Notes: a model not told the origin generated them from the sequence alone. 64,000 nt of DNA from Solitalea longa (GCF_002920915.1 NZ_PQVF01000002.1:186375-250374), one strand, 5' to 3'. Positions 25,761 to 36,298 are shown, numbered from the stretch's first letter. Made by a program: numbers and translations.

Positions 25761-26303
25761 TTAGTTATACAAAACTCCATCCAGCACCTGGATCACATTA
25801 TATTTTCCCTCAACATCACTGTATATAGTTTTAGCTTTTTGATTGATTAAAGGATGATGCTCCTTTTCCATGCTCATCGGATGATCATCGCATTGAATCT
25901 CTATTTTTTCATTATTAAGACTATAAAACACCTTTGTAACTTTTCCACCTCCTACACTTCCATTAAAAACCTGGGCAAAAAGCACTTTGCCCTTCAATAA
26001 ATGTGCTCGTATAAACTTTTGGGCTAAAGCCTTATCTTTTTGGGCATTCTCAATAAAACCTTTAGGCATATTATTAAAAGCCTCATTGGTTGGCGCAAAT
26101 AAAGTAAATGATGATTTTGAAGATTGCAATTCGGGTAAATCAGCGGTTTTAAGTAACCCTACCATAACACTAAAATGCTCCTTATCCTTAGCCAGGATCT
26201 CATCGAATCCAGCGTACGGCGGAATAACTATTGGCCGAAAATCTTGTGCAAAAACTGTATTAAAAGTGCAAATGCAAATAATACAAAGAATAAATTTTTT
26301 CAT
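25761..26303 (-). CDS. Secreted fasciclin (FAS1) domain protein
   Basis: Single FAS1 domain protein of 180 residues with a signal peptide (MKKFILCIICICTFNTVFAQ). FAS1 features are HFSVMVGLLKTADLPELQ, FTLFAPTNEAFNNMP near 65-80, AHLLKGKV near 104, and the C-terminal NVIQVLDGVL. Such domains mediate adhesion between surface molecules. It is the last gene in a run of four co-directional secreted-protein genes, with gaps of 28, 20 and 15 nt. The run probably forms one transcript. Confidence 0.9.
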   Translation of the reverse strand: MKKFILCIICICTFNTVFAQDFRPIVIPPYAGFDEILAKDKEHFSVMVGLLKTADLPELQSSKSSFTLFAPTNEAFNNMPKGFIENAQKDKALAQKFIRAHLLKGKVLFAQVFNGSVGGGKVTKVFYSLNNEKIEIQCDDHPMSMEKEHHPLINQKAKTIYSDVEGKYNVIQVLDGVLYN

Positions 26304-26331
26304 GGGTTTTAATTTTAGGATAAATGATAGT

Positions 26332-26814
26332 TTAATTTTTCAAAGGAGGCGGTTCCATGCTCACCTTGCCAATTAGCGGTTTAAGCATCATCCCTGCCAT
26401 GGTTCCTTGCCAGTGAATGTATTGCCAATGATCATCCTTGTACTCCCATCCGCTTGTGTAGAGTATTTCAGCAACTTGCTGACTGCCTACGTAAATCTTA
26501 GCCCTTCCTGTACGAAAAGCCACATTACCGAATATTCGTTGTTTTTGTTCAGAAAGCTTAGCCACAGATCCTTTAAACCTTGGCACTGCCGGCAATGCTT
26601 CATTGAGCGTTTGCGCTTCACCATTTGCATTAATGGTATAATAATCAGATCCGCATAGTTTTCTAAAAGCCGCTGAATCTCCGGCTGTGGTAGCATCAAA
26701 CATGCTTTTCTCTACCGCATCCAGTTGTTTAATTTCATCAGCCGATAGTGGCTTAGACTGGTTACAAGCACAGGTGACCATTAAAAGCATGGCCAATAAT
26801 TGAACATTTTTCAT
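26332..26814 (-). CDS. NTF2-like (DUF4440/SnoaL-type) lipoprotein
   Basis: Lipoprotein of 160 residues. The signal peptide ends near LMVTCACNQSK, with a Cys as likely lipid site. The mature part resembles a DUF4440-like NTF2 fold: AVEKSMFDATTAGDSAAFRK, then DYYTINANGE, then FRTGRAKIYV and the terminal WEYKDDHWQYIHWQGT. Such domains can bind small ligands or act as enzymes, so the role is unclear. It is co-directional with, and close to, the FAS1 and C1q-like genes. Confidence 0.75.
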   Translation of the reverse strand: MKNVQLLAMLLMVTCACNQSKPLSADEIKQLDAVEKSMFDATTAGDSAAFRKLCGSDYYTINANGEAQTLNEALPAVPRFKGSVAKLSEQKQRIFGNVAFRTGRAKIYVGSQQVAEILYTSGWEYKDDHWQYIHWQGTMAGMMLKPLIGKVSMEPPPLKN

Positions 26815-26834
26815 ATCGATCGTTTTTAATAGAA

Positions 26835-27371
26835 TTAAGGATAAATTTTAAATCCCGAGAAGGTGGTTCCTCCTGGTGAGCCATTTCCAAATACGATTAA
26901 TGAAGAATCTACCGATTTAAGTACTTCGAGACTCAAAATATCTCCAGCATTAAGTTTTAAGGTGCAACTAAATAATTGTTCAGTAGCATAATTGGCAATA
27001 AAGTTTAATACTGTGCCACTATGAGCCAATAAATACTTTCCATTCTTCATTATATAAACATTACAGCTAACTCCATTAATTGCAATCCTACTCATCCACG
27101 TTAATCTTATATCAAAGTGATAATAACCATCACTTTTCACTTTAAATGTTCCATTATTATCTGAGGGCCAGTCGTTATATTGTCTTTGAAGCCCAAGAAT
27201 AGGTACTTGTTCAGTCCCCTTAACCGTAACACTTTCTGGAAGCGACATTATAAACACCTCCCGAGAGTTATTATCTGGCTGACCTTGCCCCAATAAAACC
27301 ATTGGAAACAGTAAGCAAATCAGGCCGAGGATACTCCTGAGTATCCTTGAAAATTTATTTTTAAAAACCAT
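26835..27371 (-). CDS. Secreted C1q/TNF-like jelly-roll protein
   Basis: A 178-residue secreted protein (signal peptide to about residue 29, ending VLLGQG). The body has the pattern of a C1q-like domain: NGTFKVKSDGYYHFDIRLTW, then CNVYIMKNGKYLLAHSG, then LFSCTLKLNAGDILSLEV, ending GTTFSGFKIYP. The final Thr-Phe-Ser-Gly-Phe motif is characteristic. C1q domains bind diverse ligands, and bacterial versions are adhesins or spore/surface proteins. It is followed by the NTF2-like gene and preceded by the peptidase-lectin gene 15 nt away. The fold call is by motif only. Confidence 0.75.
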   Translation of the reverse strand: MVFKNKFSRILRSILGLICLLFPMVLLGQGQPDNNSREVFIMSLPESVTVKGTEQVPILGLQRQYNDWPSDNNGTFKVKSDGYYHFDIRLTWMSRIAINGVSCNVYIMKNGKYLLAHSGTVLNFIANYATEQLFSCTLKLNAGDILSLEVLKSVDSSLIVFGNGSPGGTTFSGFKIYP

Positions 27372-27386
27372 GGCGAATTAGTTTAA

Positions 27387-28991
27387 TTATTGAACAGTAG
27401 TGATTTTGAACAGATTATTTATGCCGGATGGTGCTGATCCACCTAATGTGAGTGCTTCTCCATTATTCATCGTATTCACCTGAATATACCTGCCATTACC
27501 GGCCGACTTGATATAATATTGACCTTCGGCGGCACGCTCTAAAAACCAAAATTGGGTTGAGTTATTGCTTCTATCGCTTACTACCAAGTTGTTATTTTCA
27601 ATATCAAGGCATTTTCCATACTTCATATTAATCACTCTAAACTGAGCTGATCCTGCAGCATCTAATGCTATTTTCCATTGTTGCTGAGTCCCATCAGGAG
27701 CGCATGGCCCGTCTGCATTATTTTGGCTAAACTGTTGGACTTTACGACCATTTGAAAAACAGCTAGACTCTACTTCCACGGCTTTTCCACTGAAAACAGT
27801 ATTCATTCTGTATACGGCTGGGGTGGCGAATGGAGAACTGTTCTTGGTTTCCGTTTTATCAACCATTTCAACAATACCAATATTATTCAACGTAAGGTCG
27901 TTCAAACACATTCGAATTGGAACACCAAACTTGTTGTAATACATTGGAATAAGCTGATAAGCGCCGGCCATATTCCCAAACACCGGAATACTGGTATTTA
28001 ATGTGAACTCTATTTGAGCCGCGATAATGTTCAAATTACCAATGGATGATTGCATAGGAAAGTCATAGATCCTATTATCAGGAGTAATAGCCCTAATAAA
28101 GAATGACCTAACATTTGAGGGAAAAGCCCCAATATTTCGTGCACGTAAACTGATCTGAATCCCATCGCCATATATTCTTTTTCCTGTACTTGATGACGGT
28201 GGATTAGTTACGGTTGGTGCTCCAAGGGTTACAATATCGGTGTAGGTGGGACGAGAACTTGCGGTAAAGACGTCGGTAGAATTGGGGTCTAGTTCTAAGG
28301 CTACAAAGTAGCTTCTGTAATTATTTCCGGTGGGGGCACCATTTGCATATTTATGAATTAGAGTTCTGCTTTTTATGTCCAGATCGATTAGTATTTGCTG
28401 ATCATTAAAGTTTGGATCATAAATAAAGATCCGATTATAGCGCTTATCATAACCATAAACTAAAACCTGATGCCCTAACAACACGCCTGCCACTGCATTT
28501 CTTAATCCGAGCAACACAAATTTACCCTGATTAATTGCCTGGACAATTCTTGGAAATTCATCACCCAAACTCCAATTAAAATGATTCTCATCTGTATCAA
28601 ATCCAGGAAGAACAACGGTTCTTGAATAAGACGCATAAGATGACAATTGAAGTCCGAAAATATAGCCCCATAGAGCTGAGTTTTCGGGAGGCACACATTC
28701 ATTTATTCGTTTTCCATCAATCACCTCTCCACTCCAATAATTGCCGGAGTTATCATGTGTTGGAACGGGGATCTTACTTCTCCAATAATTAAAAACTGCC
28801 AATGACATACCTCCACATAGCCCTTTGGTATTTAAAGTACGTGGATAATTGACAAAGTTATTCGGAAAATGAAACCCATCTCTTTGAGGGTCAAAATCAA
28901 GCTTTTTAAAATCCTGAGCTTGGGTTAAATTAAAACTTAAGAGCATGATAGCACTTGCCAGATGCAGCTTTAGGGTTATTAACTTTTTCAT
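27387..28991 (-). CDS. Secreted papain-like cysteine peptidase with C-terminal ricin-type lectin domain
   Basis: A 534-residue secreted protein (signal peptide to about 26, ending LTQAQ). The N-terminal part (about 35-230) carries a papain/C39-like triad pattern: Cys59 in LCGGMSLAVFNYW, His174 in GHQVLVYGYD and Asp192 or Asn194 in IYDPNFND. A central beta-sandwich-like region (250-380) lacks known motifs. The C-terminal region (about 395-534) is a ricin B-like trefoil with repeats such as GKAVEVESSCFSNG, GKCLDIENNNLVVSDRSN and GRYIQVNTMNNGEALTL, each with a Q-x-F/W segment (QQWK, TQFWFL). Activity is inferred, since papain-like folds without activity exist. A LytTR two-component system lies upstream. 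Confidence 0.75.
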   Translation of the reverse strand: MKKLITLKLHLASAIMLLSFNLTQAQDFKKLDFDPQRDGFHFPNNFVNYPRTLNTKGLCGGMSLAVFNYWRSKIPVPTHDNSGNYWSGEVIDGKRINECVPPENSALWGYIFGLQLSSYASYSRTVVLPGFDTDENHFNWSLGDEFPRIVQAINQGKFVLLGLRNAVAGVLLGHQVLVYGYDKRYNRIFIYDPNFNDQQILIDLDIKSRTLIHKYANGAPTGNNYRSYFVALELDPNSTDVFTASSRPTYTDIVTLGAPTVTNPPSSSTGKRIYGDGIQISLRARNIGAFPSNVRSFFIRAITPDNRIYDFPMQSSIGNLNIIAAQIEFTLNTSIPVFGNMAGAYQLIPMYYNKFGVPIRMCLNDLTLNNIGIVEMVDKTETKNSSPFATPAVYRMNTVFSGKAVEVESSCFSNGRKVQQFSQNNADGPCAPDGTQQQWKIALDAAGSAQFRVINMKYGKCLDIENNNLVVSDRSNNSTQFWFLERAAEGQYYIKSAGNGRYIQVNTMNNGEALTLGGSAPSGINNLFKITTVQ

Positions 28992-29110
28992 AATAAATGC
29001 GTTAGATTAATAACACCAAGCTAATCACTCTTAGAAAGTGATTTTTGGAAGATGAGTAAACGGCAGTTCTATTGAGTAAAATGCAGGTAAGAAATAGAAT
29101 CGGCAAAAAA

Positions 29111-29854
29111 CTAAAGACTAAGTATTCGCATCAGCTCATCTTTGCGCTGACGGGAAATAGGAAGTTGTGCGCCATCATTCATCTCTATTGCTCCTCCCTC
29201 CGTTTTTATATATCTGCTAACTTCTTTTAGGTTGATAAGATAAGAGTGATGAATGCGCATAAATTGATAGCCAACTAACAATTCTTCTACATCTTTTAAT
29301 GTTTTAGAAACCACCAATTTCGTTTTATCAACAAAAAACAAGGTGGTGTAATTGCTATCCGATTCACAATACACAATGGTTTCGGGCTTTACGAAATGAA
29401 TGGCTTGCTGCGTTGAAAAGCTTACTTTTTCGGGAAGCGAATTGGGGGAAACATATTGCTGCATCAGTATCTCCAACTGCTGTTTAAAATTGCTATTTAA
29501 ACGCTGGCGTTGGTACCGCTGAATGGTCTTTGTCAGATCCTCTGCATCAATCGGTTTTAGCAAATAATCAAAGGCTGCAAAACGAAATGCTTTTAGTGCG
29601 AATTGATTATAAGCGGTGGTAAAGATGGTTTCAAATGTTGGATCCGGAAACTGCTGTAAAACTTCAAAACCATTTTTTACCGGCATTTCTATATCTAAAA
29701 ACACCAACTGCGGCTGATACTCCTGTATAGCGGCAATACCTTTATCTGCCGAATTACAAAGGGCCATGATTTGTACCTGTGGACAATAATTTTGCAATTG
29801 CCACTCCAGCATTTCCAGAGCATTTTTTTCGTCATCAATTAAAACCGCTTTCAT
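29111..29854 (-). CDS. LytTR family response regulator
   Basis: Transcription regulator of 247 residues. The receiver domain (1-125) has the acidic pair DDE at 7-9, the phospho-acceptor Asp54 in LVFLDIEMPVKNG, Thr in TTAYNQ and Lys in LLKPID. The LytTR DNA-binding domain (about 145-247) has VYCESDSNYTTLFF, then MRIHHSYLINL and the final LPISRQRKDELM. It lies 21 nt after the kinase gene on the same strand, so the two form one operon. The target genes are unknown; the adjacent secreted-protein block is a candidate. Confidence 0.95.
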   Translation of the reverse strand: MKAVLIDDEKNALEMLEWQLQNYCPQVQIMALCNSADKGIAAIQEYQPQLVFLDIEMPVKNGFEVLQQFPDPTFETIFTTAYNQFALKAFRFAAFDYLLKPIDAEDLTKTIQRYQRQRLNSNFKQQLEILMQQYVSPNSLPEKVSFSTQQAIHFVKPETIVYCESDSNYTTLFFVDKTKLVVSKTLKDVEELLVGYQFMRIHHSYLINLKEVSRYIKTEGGAIEMNDGAQLPISRQRKDELMRILSL

Positions 29855-29875
29855 AAATAAAACCCAACTAATACA

Positions 29876-31921
29876 TTAAACAATAGGTATTTGCAGCACA
29901 ATTTTGGTACCTGAAGGATGTCCATTTTCATCCGTAAGATCGTAGATGCTGATTGAATTTTTAAGTTGATATAAGTTATTGATAATTTGAATCCTGTCGC
30001 TGCTTATTTGCATTCCGTAAGATTTATACTTAATCATTTCTTTGCTTTTTAGCTCAATGGCCTTTTTTCTGCCAATGCCATTATCTTCAATCTCCGCTTG
30101 CAGCAAATGGCCATTGACTTTTTTAAACCTGATCCAGAGTTTGCCTTTTTCTTCTTTTTGCATTAACCCATGCCAGATGGCATTTTCTACATAAGGTTGA
30201 ATAAGCATGGAAGGCAACTGCAAATTAGCTTCATCAACATTCTCCTCTTTTTGAATCTCATACTCAAAAGCATAATCGAAACGAAGGGATTCCATGTCAA
30301 GGTACAATTGGAGCGTTTGAATTTCTGCTTCCAAACTAATATGATCAATAGCCGAATTGTCGAGAATTAGCCTTATCAACTTGGCAAACCGGGTTAGATA
30401 ATGCGAAGCCGTTTTGGTATCACTTTTAACTATATAGCGATTGATACTACCTAAACAGTTGAATATAAAATGAGGATTCATTTGAGCCCTTAATGCCCGC
30501 ATTTCCACCTCTTTTACTTTCTTATTAAAGTTTGACCTTATTCTTAACCGATACCAACCAATAGAAACCAATAATAACACTGTTGCAGCCACTAAAACAT
30601 AAATCCACCGTTGAAAGCGGCTTGCTGTCAATTGGGTTTCCTGCTTTTGTGCCTCTATTTTTTCATTAAAATAAGTATTCAGCGTTTGCCGTTCCTTTTG
30701 TTGATTAAGTTGAAGTTGAGCTTCCTCAATTACCTTTTGTTGATAATACAGCGCACTATCGTAGCGATGTTGTTGTTTAAACAATAAGGCCAACAATATC
30801 CCCGATCTTCTTAACGACTCCGCATCTCTCAGCGAACCAGCTAACCCAAATGCTTTTCGGGCATAATAAATAGCCGAATCAGCCTGGTTAGTTAATTTAT
30901 AAATCGTTGCGATCCGTTCATACGACAATAATACCAGCTCCATATTATGATCATGATTGAGGCCCAACACAGAAGCCGACCGATAAAACCCCAAAGCCTT
31001 ATTAGTATGTCTTTGTTGGTGCTCAATGTCACCTAAAAACAAATCGACGTGAGTAGAGATTTTATCACCAACTTGCTGAGCTTTTGCCGCATACCACTTT
31101 GCTGAATCATATTGATGTTTGCCTAAAAAAGAACTTCCGATCTTACAGTAAATATTACAAAGAGTCTCATGCAAGGGATGCATACTAATTAAGGGTTGTA
31201 CCCAGGGCAAAGCCAGGCGATAGTTCTTAACCGCCTGTAATGTATCGTTCACTTGCCAATAAACATTGCCAATTTGATTATATAGGTAAACAATAGCAGC
31301 TGAGTCGTTCCTGAGCTTTCGAATTCGCAGCCCCTCTGCAAATAGCTCCAATGCTTTTTGAGTATTGCCCAACCGCAAAAACACTTCTCCTTGCAAGTTT
31401 ATGGCATAAGCCTTCATTTCATCACTTTGCACCTTTGAGGCAAGGCTAAAAGTTTCCAATGCATATTTATAGCTGCTATCAAGATTATTATTTAAGAACC
31501 CGAATCCCTTGCTTAACGCACCACGCAGTCTCATTGAATCAGTAACTTCAGCTGTATAACCATTCAAATCTTTCCATCCTTCAATATTCCAAAGGAGAGT
31601 TGTATCACTACTTAAATCTACCTCACGATTTTGAATATTAAGACCATTTGATGTTGACTCAACAGACTGCCAACTTCCTCTGGTTATCTTAAATGAATAA
31701 TGTCCTTTGGGAAGATTCGATAAGGTAATCTCTGTCCTAAAAGGGTTGATCCGTTTAAATTTAGATCTTTGATCACAAGGATTCCAATGGTTGAAGGAAC
31801 CACTGAGATAATGAGCATGCTGCCCTGTAAAATCATTTAATTGTACGCGCAAATCATATTGCCCATACAATGACGAAAAAACCAATACTAATAAAAAGGT
31901 AGCAAGCAGGGTCTTCCTCAT
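29876..31921 (-). CDS. LytS-type histidine kinase with TPR domain and N-terminal glycogen-binding-like domain
   Basis: Membrane sensor kinase of 681 residues. A signal peptide (1-20) leads to a 90-residue domain (about 22-120) that resembles AMPK/CBM48 glycogen-binding domains: YLSGSFNHWNPCDQ, then LPKGHYSFKITRGSWQSVES. TPR-like helices follow (about 140-400), then a coiled coil, a membrane helix (439-455) and the His_kinase domain with phospho-acceptor His483 in MNPHFIFNCLGSIN. The ATPase domain has NAIWHGLMQKEEKG and EDNGIGRKKA. Periplasmic sensing followed by cytoplasmic kinase output is expected. The carbohydrate-binding assignment is by motif resemblance and the ligand is unknown. Confidence 0.87.
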   Translation of the reverse strand: MRKTLLATFLLVLVFSSLYGQYDLRVQLNDFTGQHAHYLSGSFNHWNPCDQRSKFKRINPFRTEITLSNLPKGHYSFKITRGSWQSVESTSNGLNIQNREVDLSSDTTLLWNIEGWKDLNGYTAEVTDSMRLRGALSKGFGFLNNNLDSSYKYALETFSLASKVQSDEMKAYAINLQGEVFLRLGNTQKALELFAEGLRIRKLRNDSAAIVYLYNQIGNVYWQVNDTLQAVKNYRLALPWVQPLISMHPLHETLCNIYCKIGSSFLGKHQYDSAKWYAAKAQQVGDKISTHVDLFLGDIEHQQRHTNKALGFYRSASVLGLNHDHNMELVLLSYERIATIYKLTNQADSAIYYARKAFGLAGSLRDAESLRRSGILLALLFKQQHRYDSALYYQQKVIEEAQLQLNQQKERQTLNTYFNEKIEAQKQETQLTASRFQRWIYVLVAATVLLLVSIGWYRLRIRSNFNKKVKEVEMRALRAQMNPHFIFNCLGSINRYIVKSDTKTASHYLTRFAKLIRLILDNSAIDHISLEAEIQTLQLYLDMESLRFDYAFEYEIQKEENVDEANLQLPSMLIQPYVENAIWHGLMQKEEKGKLWIRFKKVNGHLLQAEIEDNGIGRKKAIELKSKEMIKYKSYGMQISSDRIQIINNLYQLKNSISIYDLTDENGHPSGTKIVLQIPIV

Positions 31922-32138
31922 TTATATAGATTTAAAATAGCAAAACCACAGGTATTGCACCTACAGCTTTACTCAACTTTAAGCAAAGTACTTTTTTTAA
32001 TATAAGCAATCAGCAAGAATGCGTTGACAGCATAACCCATAATGTAAATGGTTAAACATTTTTAGTAAACAGACCAACTTCACTTATATTTCAGTAAATT
32101 AACACCAATTGTTGCAAAGATTAATACGTTCTCAAATC

Positions 32139-32600
32139 ATGCATTTTCTCGAGTACATTGGTTTTCTGTTACTTTCGTCGGTTAAGTTTTTCTTCTTTTA
32201 CCCGGTATTTATTACTAAAGAAAACTACAATTTTTTCGAGGCCATGACCTTTGGCTTAACCTCGGGATTTATAGGCACTGTTACTTTTACTTTCTTTGGA
32301 GATCTGCTGTATAAATTCTTCCATAATCTTAAATTAAAACGAGAAGCTCAGCAACCTTCCAAACAAAAAAGCCCTAGCGTAAAGCAACGGCGATGGATCA
32401 TTAAACTGCGCAATGGTTGGGGGTTATGGGGTATCGCTTTATTATCGCCGGTATTAATAACTATTCCTTTCGGCTGTTTCCTGGCTACTCGCTATTATCA
32501 TAACAAACATAAAATACTTGGACATTTCATGCTGGCCATTGCCTTCTGGTCGGCATTTATTTTTCTTTTTAAATCGGCAATTGTTGGTTTGGTTTCTTAG
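32139..32600 (+). CDS. Small membrane protein, unknown
   Basis: I do not recognise this 153-residue protein (start ATG at 32139; an upstream in-frame TTG is less likely). It has two hydrophobic helices in the first half (MHFLEYIGFLLLSSVKFFFF and FEAMTFGLTSGFIGTVTFTF), a basic cytoplasmic loop (NLKLKREAQQPSKQKSPSVK), and two further helices (WGIALLSPVLITIPFGCFLA and GHFMLAIAFWSAFIFLF). It stands alone between divergent or convergent genes. The pattern is of a real membrane protein. Confidence 0.65.
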   Translation: MHFLEYIGFLLLSSVKFFFFYPVFITKENYNFFEAMTFGLTSGFIGTVTFTFFGDLLYKFFHNLKLKREAQQPSKQKSPSVKQRRWIIKLRNGWGLWGIALLSPVLITIPFGCFLATRYYHNKHKILGHFMLAIAFWSAFIFLFKSAIVGLVS

Positions 32601-32602
32601 AC

Positions 32603-32926
32603 CTAAAATTCAATAAACTTTACAATTTCAACGCCTTGCGCTTTTTGCGGACCAATCATGGTGTAATAGGTAACCTCTCCTACTTTTTTAAACTCAACGA
32701 AGGCATTGGTCTTATTTATTTTGTATTTGGCGTCGATATCATTCTCATTCGAAACTTTATAATTTGTTTCTTTTATTTTCAACCATAAACCTCCACCATC
32801 AGCCGCCGGATCACCATACCAAATCACATCAACACGGCTTTGTTCAAATTTAATGTTCTCGTCTTTCTTAGAACAACAAACCAAAACAGCTGAAACAAAA
32901 ACCAACAAAAGGATATTTTTTTTCAT
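32603..32926 (-). CDS. Small lipoprotein, unknown
   Basis: A 107-residue protein with the start at ATG 32926 (MKKNILLLVFVSAVLVCCSK), which gives a lipobox-like VLVCCS; an ATG ten codons upstream is also in frame but has a charged start. The remainder is a compact beta-rich domain (FEQSRVDVIWYGDPAADGGG, then YKINKTNAFVEFKKVGEVTY). The function is not recognised. The gene ends 2 nt from the convergent membrane-protein gene. Confidence 0.7.
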   Translation of the reverse strand: MKKNILLLVFVSAVLVCCSKKDENIKFEQSRVDVIWYGDPAADGGGLWLKIKETNYKVSNENDIDAKYKINKTNAFVEFKKVGEVTYYTMIGPQKAQGVEIVKFIEF

Positions 32927-33184
32927 AAAACAATGTGCTATAGCTATTTCCAACACAAAACTAAATCATTGATAAAAATTAATCGTTAATAAATTGAAAA
33001 AGAATCTTTATTATCGTTAGCAACATTTGGTTTATTAACGAAACGTTGATACTTTCATCTTTTTAATTTTAAAACTTAGGCCTATTTTTGGTCTTTCGAA
33101 TTTTACGCTTTATTTATTGCCGGTTTCTATTGACATTTAAAGAGTTGAATACGCATCGGCTTCAACAAAATTAACAATACACAC

Positions 33185-34309
33185 ATGAAATTTATTGTTT
33201 CAACAAGTACCTTATTAAAACAGTTACAAGCCATTGGTGGCGCACTGAGCAGCAATACGGTGTTACCAATTTTGGAAAACTTTTTATTTGAGATCAACGA
33301 AGGTACACTTACCGTTTCGGCTACCGACTTACAAACTTCAATGACTACCAGCTTATTGGTAGAAGCTAAAGAAAACGGCAAAATTGCTATTCCTTCACGC
33401 ATTTTGCTCGATACACTTAAAACTTTACCTGAGCAGCCTGTAACATTTACAATTGATAAAAATTCCTTTGCAGTAGAGATCAATGCGGGTGATGGTAAAT
33501 ATAAGCTAGCCGGTGAAAACGGTGATGATTTCCCTAAAATTCCGGTTGTTGAAAATGCCAACAGTATTTCTATTACCGCCTCCGTATTAGCCGAAGCGAT
33601 CAGCAAAACTTTATTCGCTGTTTCAAACGATGAATTACGCCCGGCAATGACAGGCGTATTTTGCCAGCTTTCTCCTGCCAATATCACATTTGTAGCTACA
33701 GATGCCCATAAACTGGTTCGTTACCGCCGTTCAGATACCAAAGCTGAATCTGCTTCATCTTTTATTTTACCTAAAAAAGCACTGAACTTATTAAAAAGCT
33801 CATTGCCAACAGAAGATGTAGCCGTTCAAATCGACTATAACAACAGTAGCGCATTTTTCCGATTTAACAGCATCAGCCTAATTTGTCGTTTAATTGACGA
33901 GCGTTACCCTGATTATGAAGCGGTAATTCCTCAAAACAATCCTAACAAATTAACCATCGACCGTTCACAGTTTTTAAGTTCACTTAAACGTGTGGTTATT
34001 TATGCAAATAAAACCACTCACCAAGTTCGCTTGAAAATCTCTGGCAGCGAGTTAAATATTTCTTCGGAAGACTTAGATTTCTCTAACGAGGCTTATGAGC
34101 GTTTAACCTGTCAGTACAACGGTGAAGATTTGGAAATTGGCTTCAATGCCCGTTTCTTAATTGAGATGCTAAATAACCTTGATTGCTCAGAAGTAATTCT
34201 TGAAATGTCGACTCCTAACCGTGCGGGTATCTTATTCCCTACTAACCAGGAGGAAAACGAGGATGTACTGATGCTGGTAATGCCAGTAATGCTTAATACC
34301 TACGCATAA
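33185..34309 (+). CDS. dnaN: DNA polymerase III beta sliding clamp
   Basis: Ring-shaped processivity factor, a dimer of 374-residue subunits encircling DNA. It starts MKFIVSTSTLLKQLQAIGGA. Domain boundaries lie near 120 and 245; VTFTIDKN and FPKIPVVENANS end domain 1, RPAMTGVFCQLSPANITFVA is in domain 2, and domain 3 ends VLMLVMPVML, the clamp's usual C-terminus. No dnaA is present nearby, so this is not obviously the replication origin region. It is followed by a terminator at 34389-34422. Confidence 0.97.
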   Translation: MKFIVSTSTLLKQLQAIGGALSSNTVLPILENFLFEINEGTLTVSATDLQTSMTTSLLVEAKENGKIAIPSRILLDTLKTLPEQPVTFTIDKNSFAVEINAGDGKYKLAGENGDDFPKIPVVENANSISITASVLAEAISKTLFAVSNDELRPAMTGVFCQLSPANITFVATDAHKLVRYRRSDTKAESASSFILPKKALNLLKSSLPTEDVAVQIDYNNSSAFFRFNSISLICRLIDERYPDYEAVIPQNNPNKLTIDRSQFLSSLKRVVIYANKTTHQVRLKISGSELNISSEDLDFSNEAYERLTCQYNGEDLEIGFNARFLIEMLNNLDCSEVILEMSTPNRAGILFPTNQEENEDVLMLVMPVMLNTYA

Positions 34310-34388
34310 AAAACTGTTAGTCATTAGCAAGTGTTCAATATATTGATTGGATCCAACTACTAATCACTAAATGCTATAAAAAATATAA

Positions 34389-34422
34389 AAGCTGCTCTGC
34401 ACCCACTGAGCAGCTTTTTTTT
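34389..34422 (+). terminator. Terminator after dnaN
   Basis: GCTGCTC (34391-34397) pairs with GAGCAGC (34408-34414), followed by eight Ts. Confidence 0.93.
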
Positions 34423-34469
34423 GCCCGCAACAATACTCTACTTAGTCAATAGACTTATTTTAAAATAAA

Positions 34470-34502
34470 TTTGGAATTCTGAATTTTATCAACTTATATT
34501 TG
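34470..34502 (+). promoter_or_regulatory. Putative promoter of the met operon leader
   Basis: TTTG at 34470-34473 and TATATTTG at 34495-34502 resemble the Bacteroidota -33/-7 elements, but the gap is 21 nt instead of 19. The box would start RNA about 35-40 nt before the riboswitch. Confidence 0.6.
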
Positions 34503-34544
34503 GCCATCGAATTACTTCAAAGCTCTTCTGAGCTACTGTAATTC

Positions 34545-34645
34545 TTTATATAGAAGAGGCGAGAGAACAGGCTTAATGACCCTCTGGCAACCCCCAAAAT
34601 GGAAAGGTGCCACTTCCTGCCCCGCGAAAGGGGAGCTATAAAAAA
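34545..34645 (+). promoter_or_regulatory. SAM-I (S-box) riboswitch
   Basis: Conserved S-box blocks appear in order: GAGGCGAGAGAACAGGC, then AATGACCCTCTGGCAACC (34574 onward), then GGTGCCACTTCCTGCC (34606-34621). A CCCC/GGGG hairpin (34619-34634) and closing bases TATAG/CTATA (about 34549 and 34636) complete P1. It lies upstream of the methionine genes metY and metX, the normal target of SAM sensing. Ligand and class are assigned from these motifs. The expression platform is not obvious; the cysteine leader ORF lies directly after it. Confidence 0.9.
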
Positions 34646-34654
34646 TTACAGGAT

Positions 34655-34741
34655 ATGAAAAAAACACTTCAACATTCAGCACTTACAACTTTCGAAATAA
34701 GTTTACAACGTAACGTCTTGTCTGTAGTCGGCAATATGTGT

Positions 34742-34759
<18 letters not shown>
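34655..34759 (+). CDS. 34-residue leader peptide ending in Cys-Cys-Cys-Cys-Ile-Cys
   Basis: A short ORF starts with ATG at 34655, ten bases after the SAM riboswitch, and ends at TAA 34757-34759. Its N-terminal part reads MKKTLQHSALTTFEISLQRN and its C-terminus is NMCCCCIC, with four consecutive TGT codons. A second possible start is ATG 34736, which would give MCCCCIC. The Cys codons at 34742-34750 can pair with ACTACAACA at 34774-34782 around an inner ATACC/GGTAT stem. This is the layout of ribosome-mediated cysteine attenuation, seen in other phyla. Function is inferred; no homologue is known to me. Confidence 0.6.
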
Positions 34760-36206
<1,447 letters not shown>

Positions 36207-36298
36207 ACAAAGGGCTTTGGGAGGTTTTGTATTCAACTAATTTGAAATGAATTCAAACTTCTTGAATCTAATTTTTTAAATAGTTTTAAGTTTGCAGC

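Noticed and set aside
34308-34470. Replication origin next to dnaN
   Set aside because: No dnaA gene or cluster of DnaA boxes is visible; dnaN stands alone with a terminator and the met leader follows.
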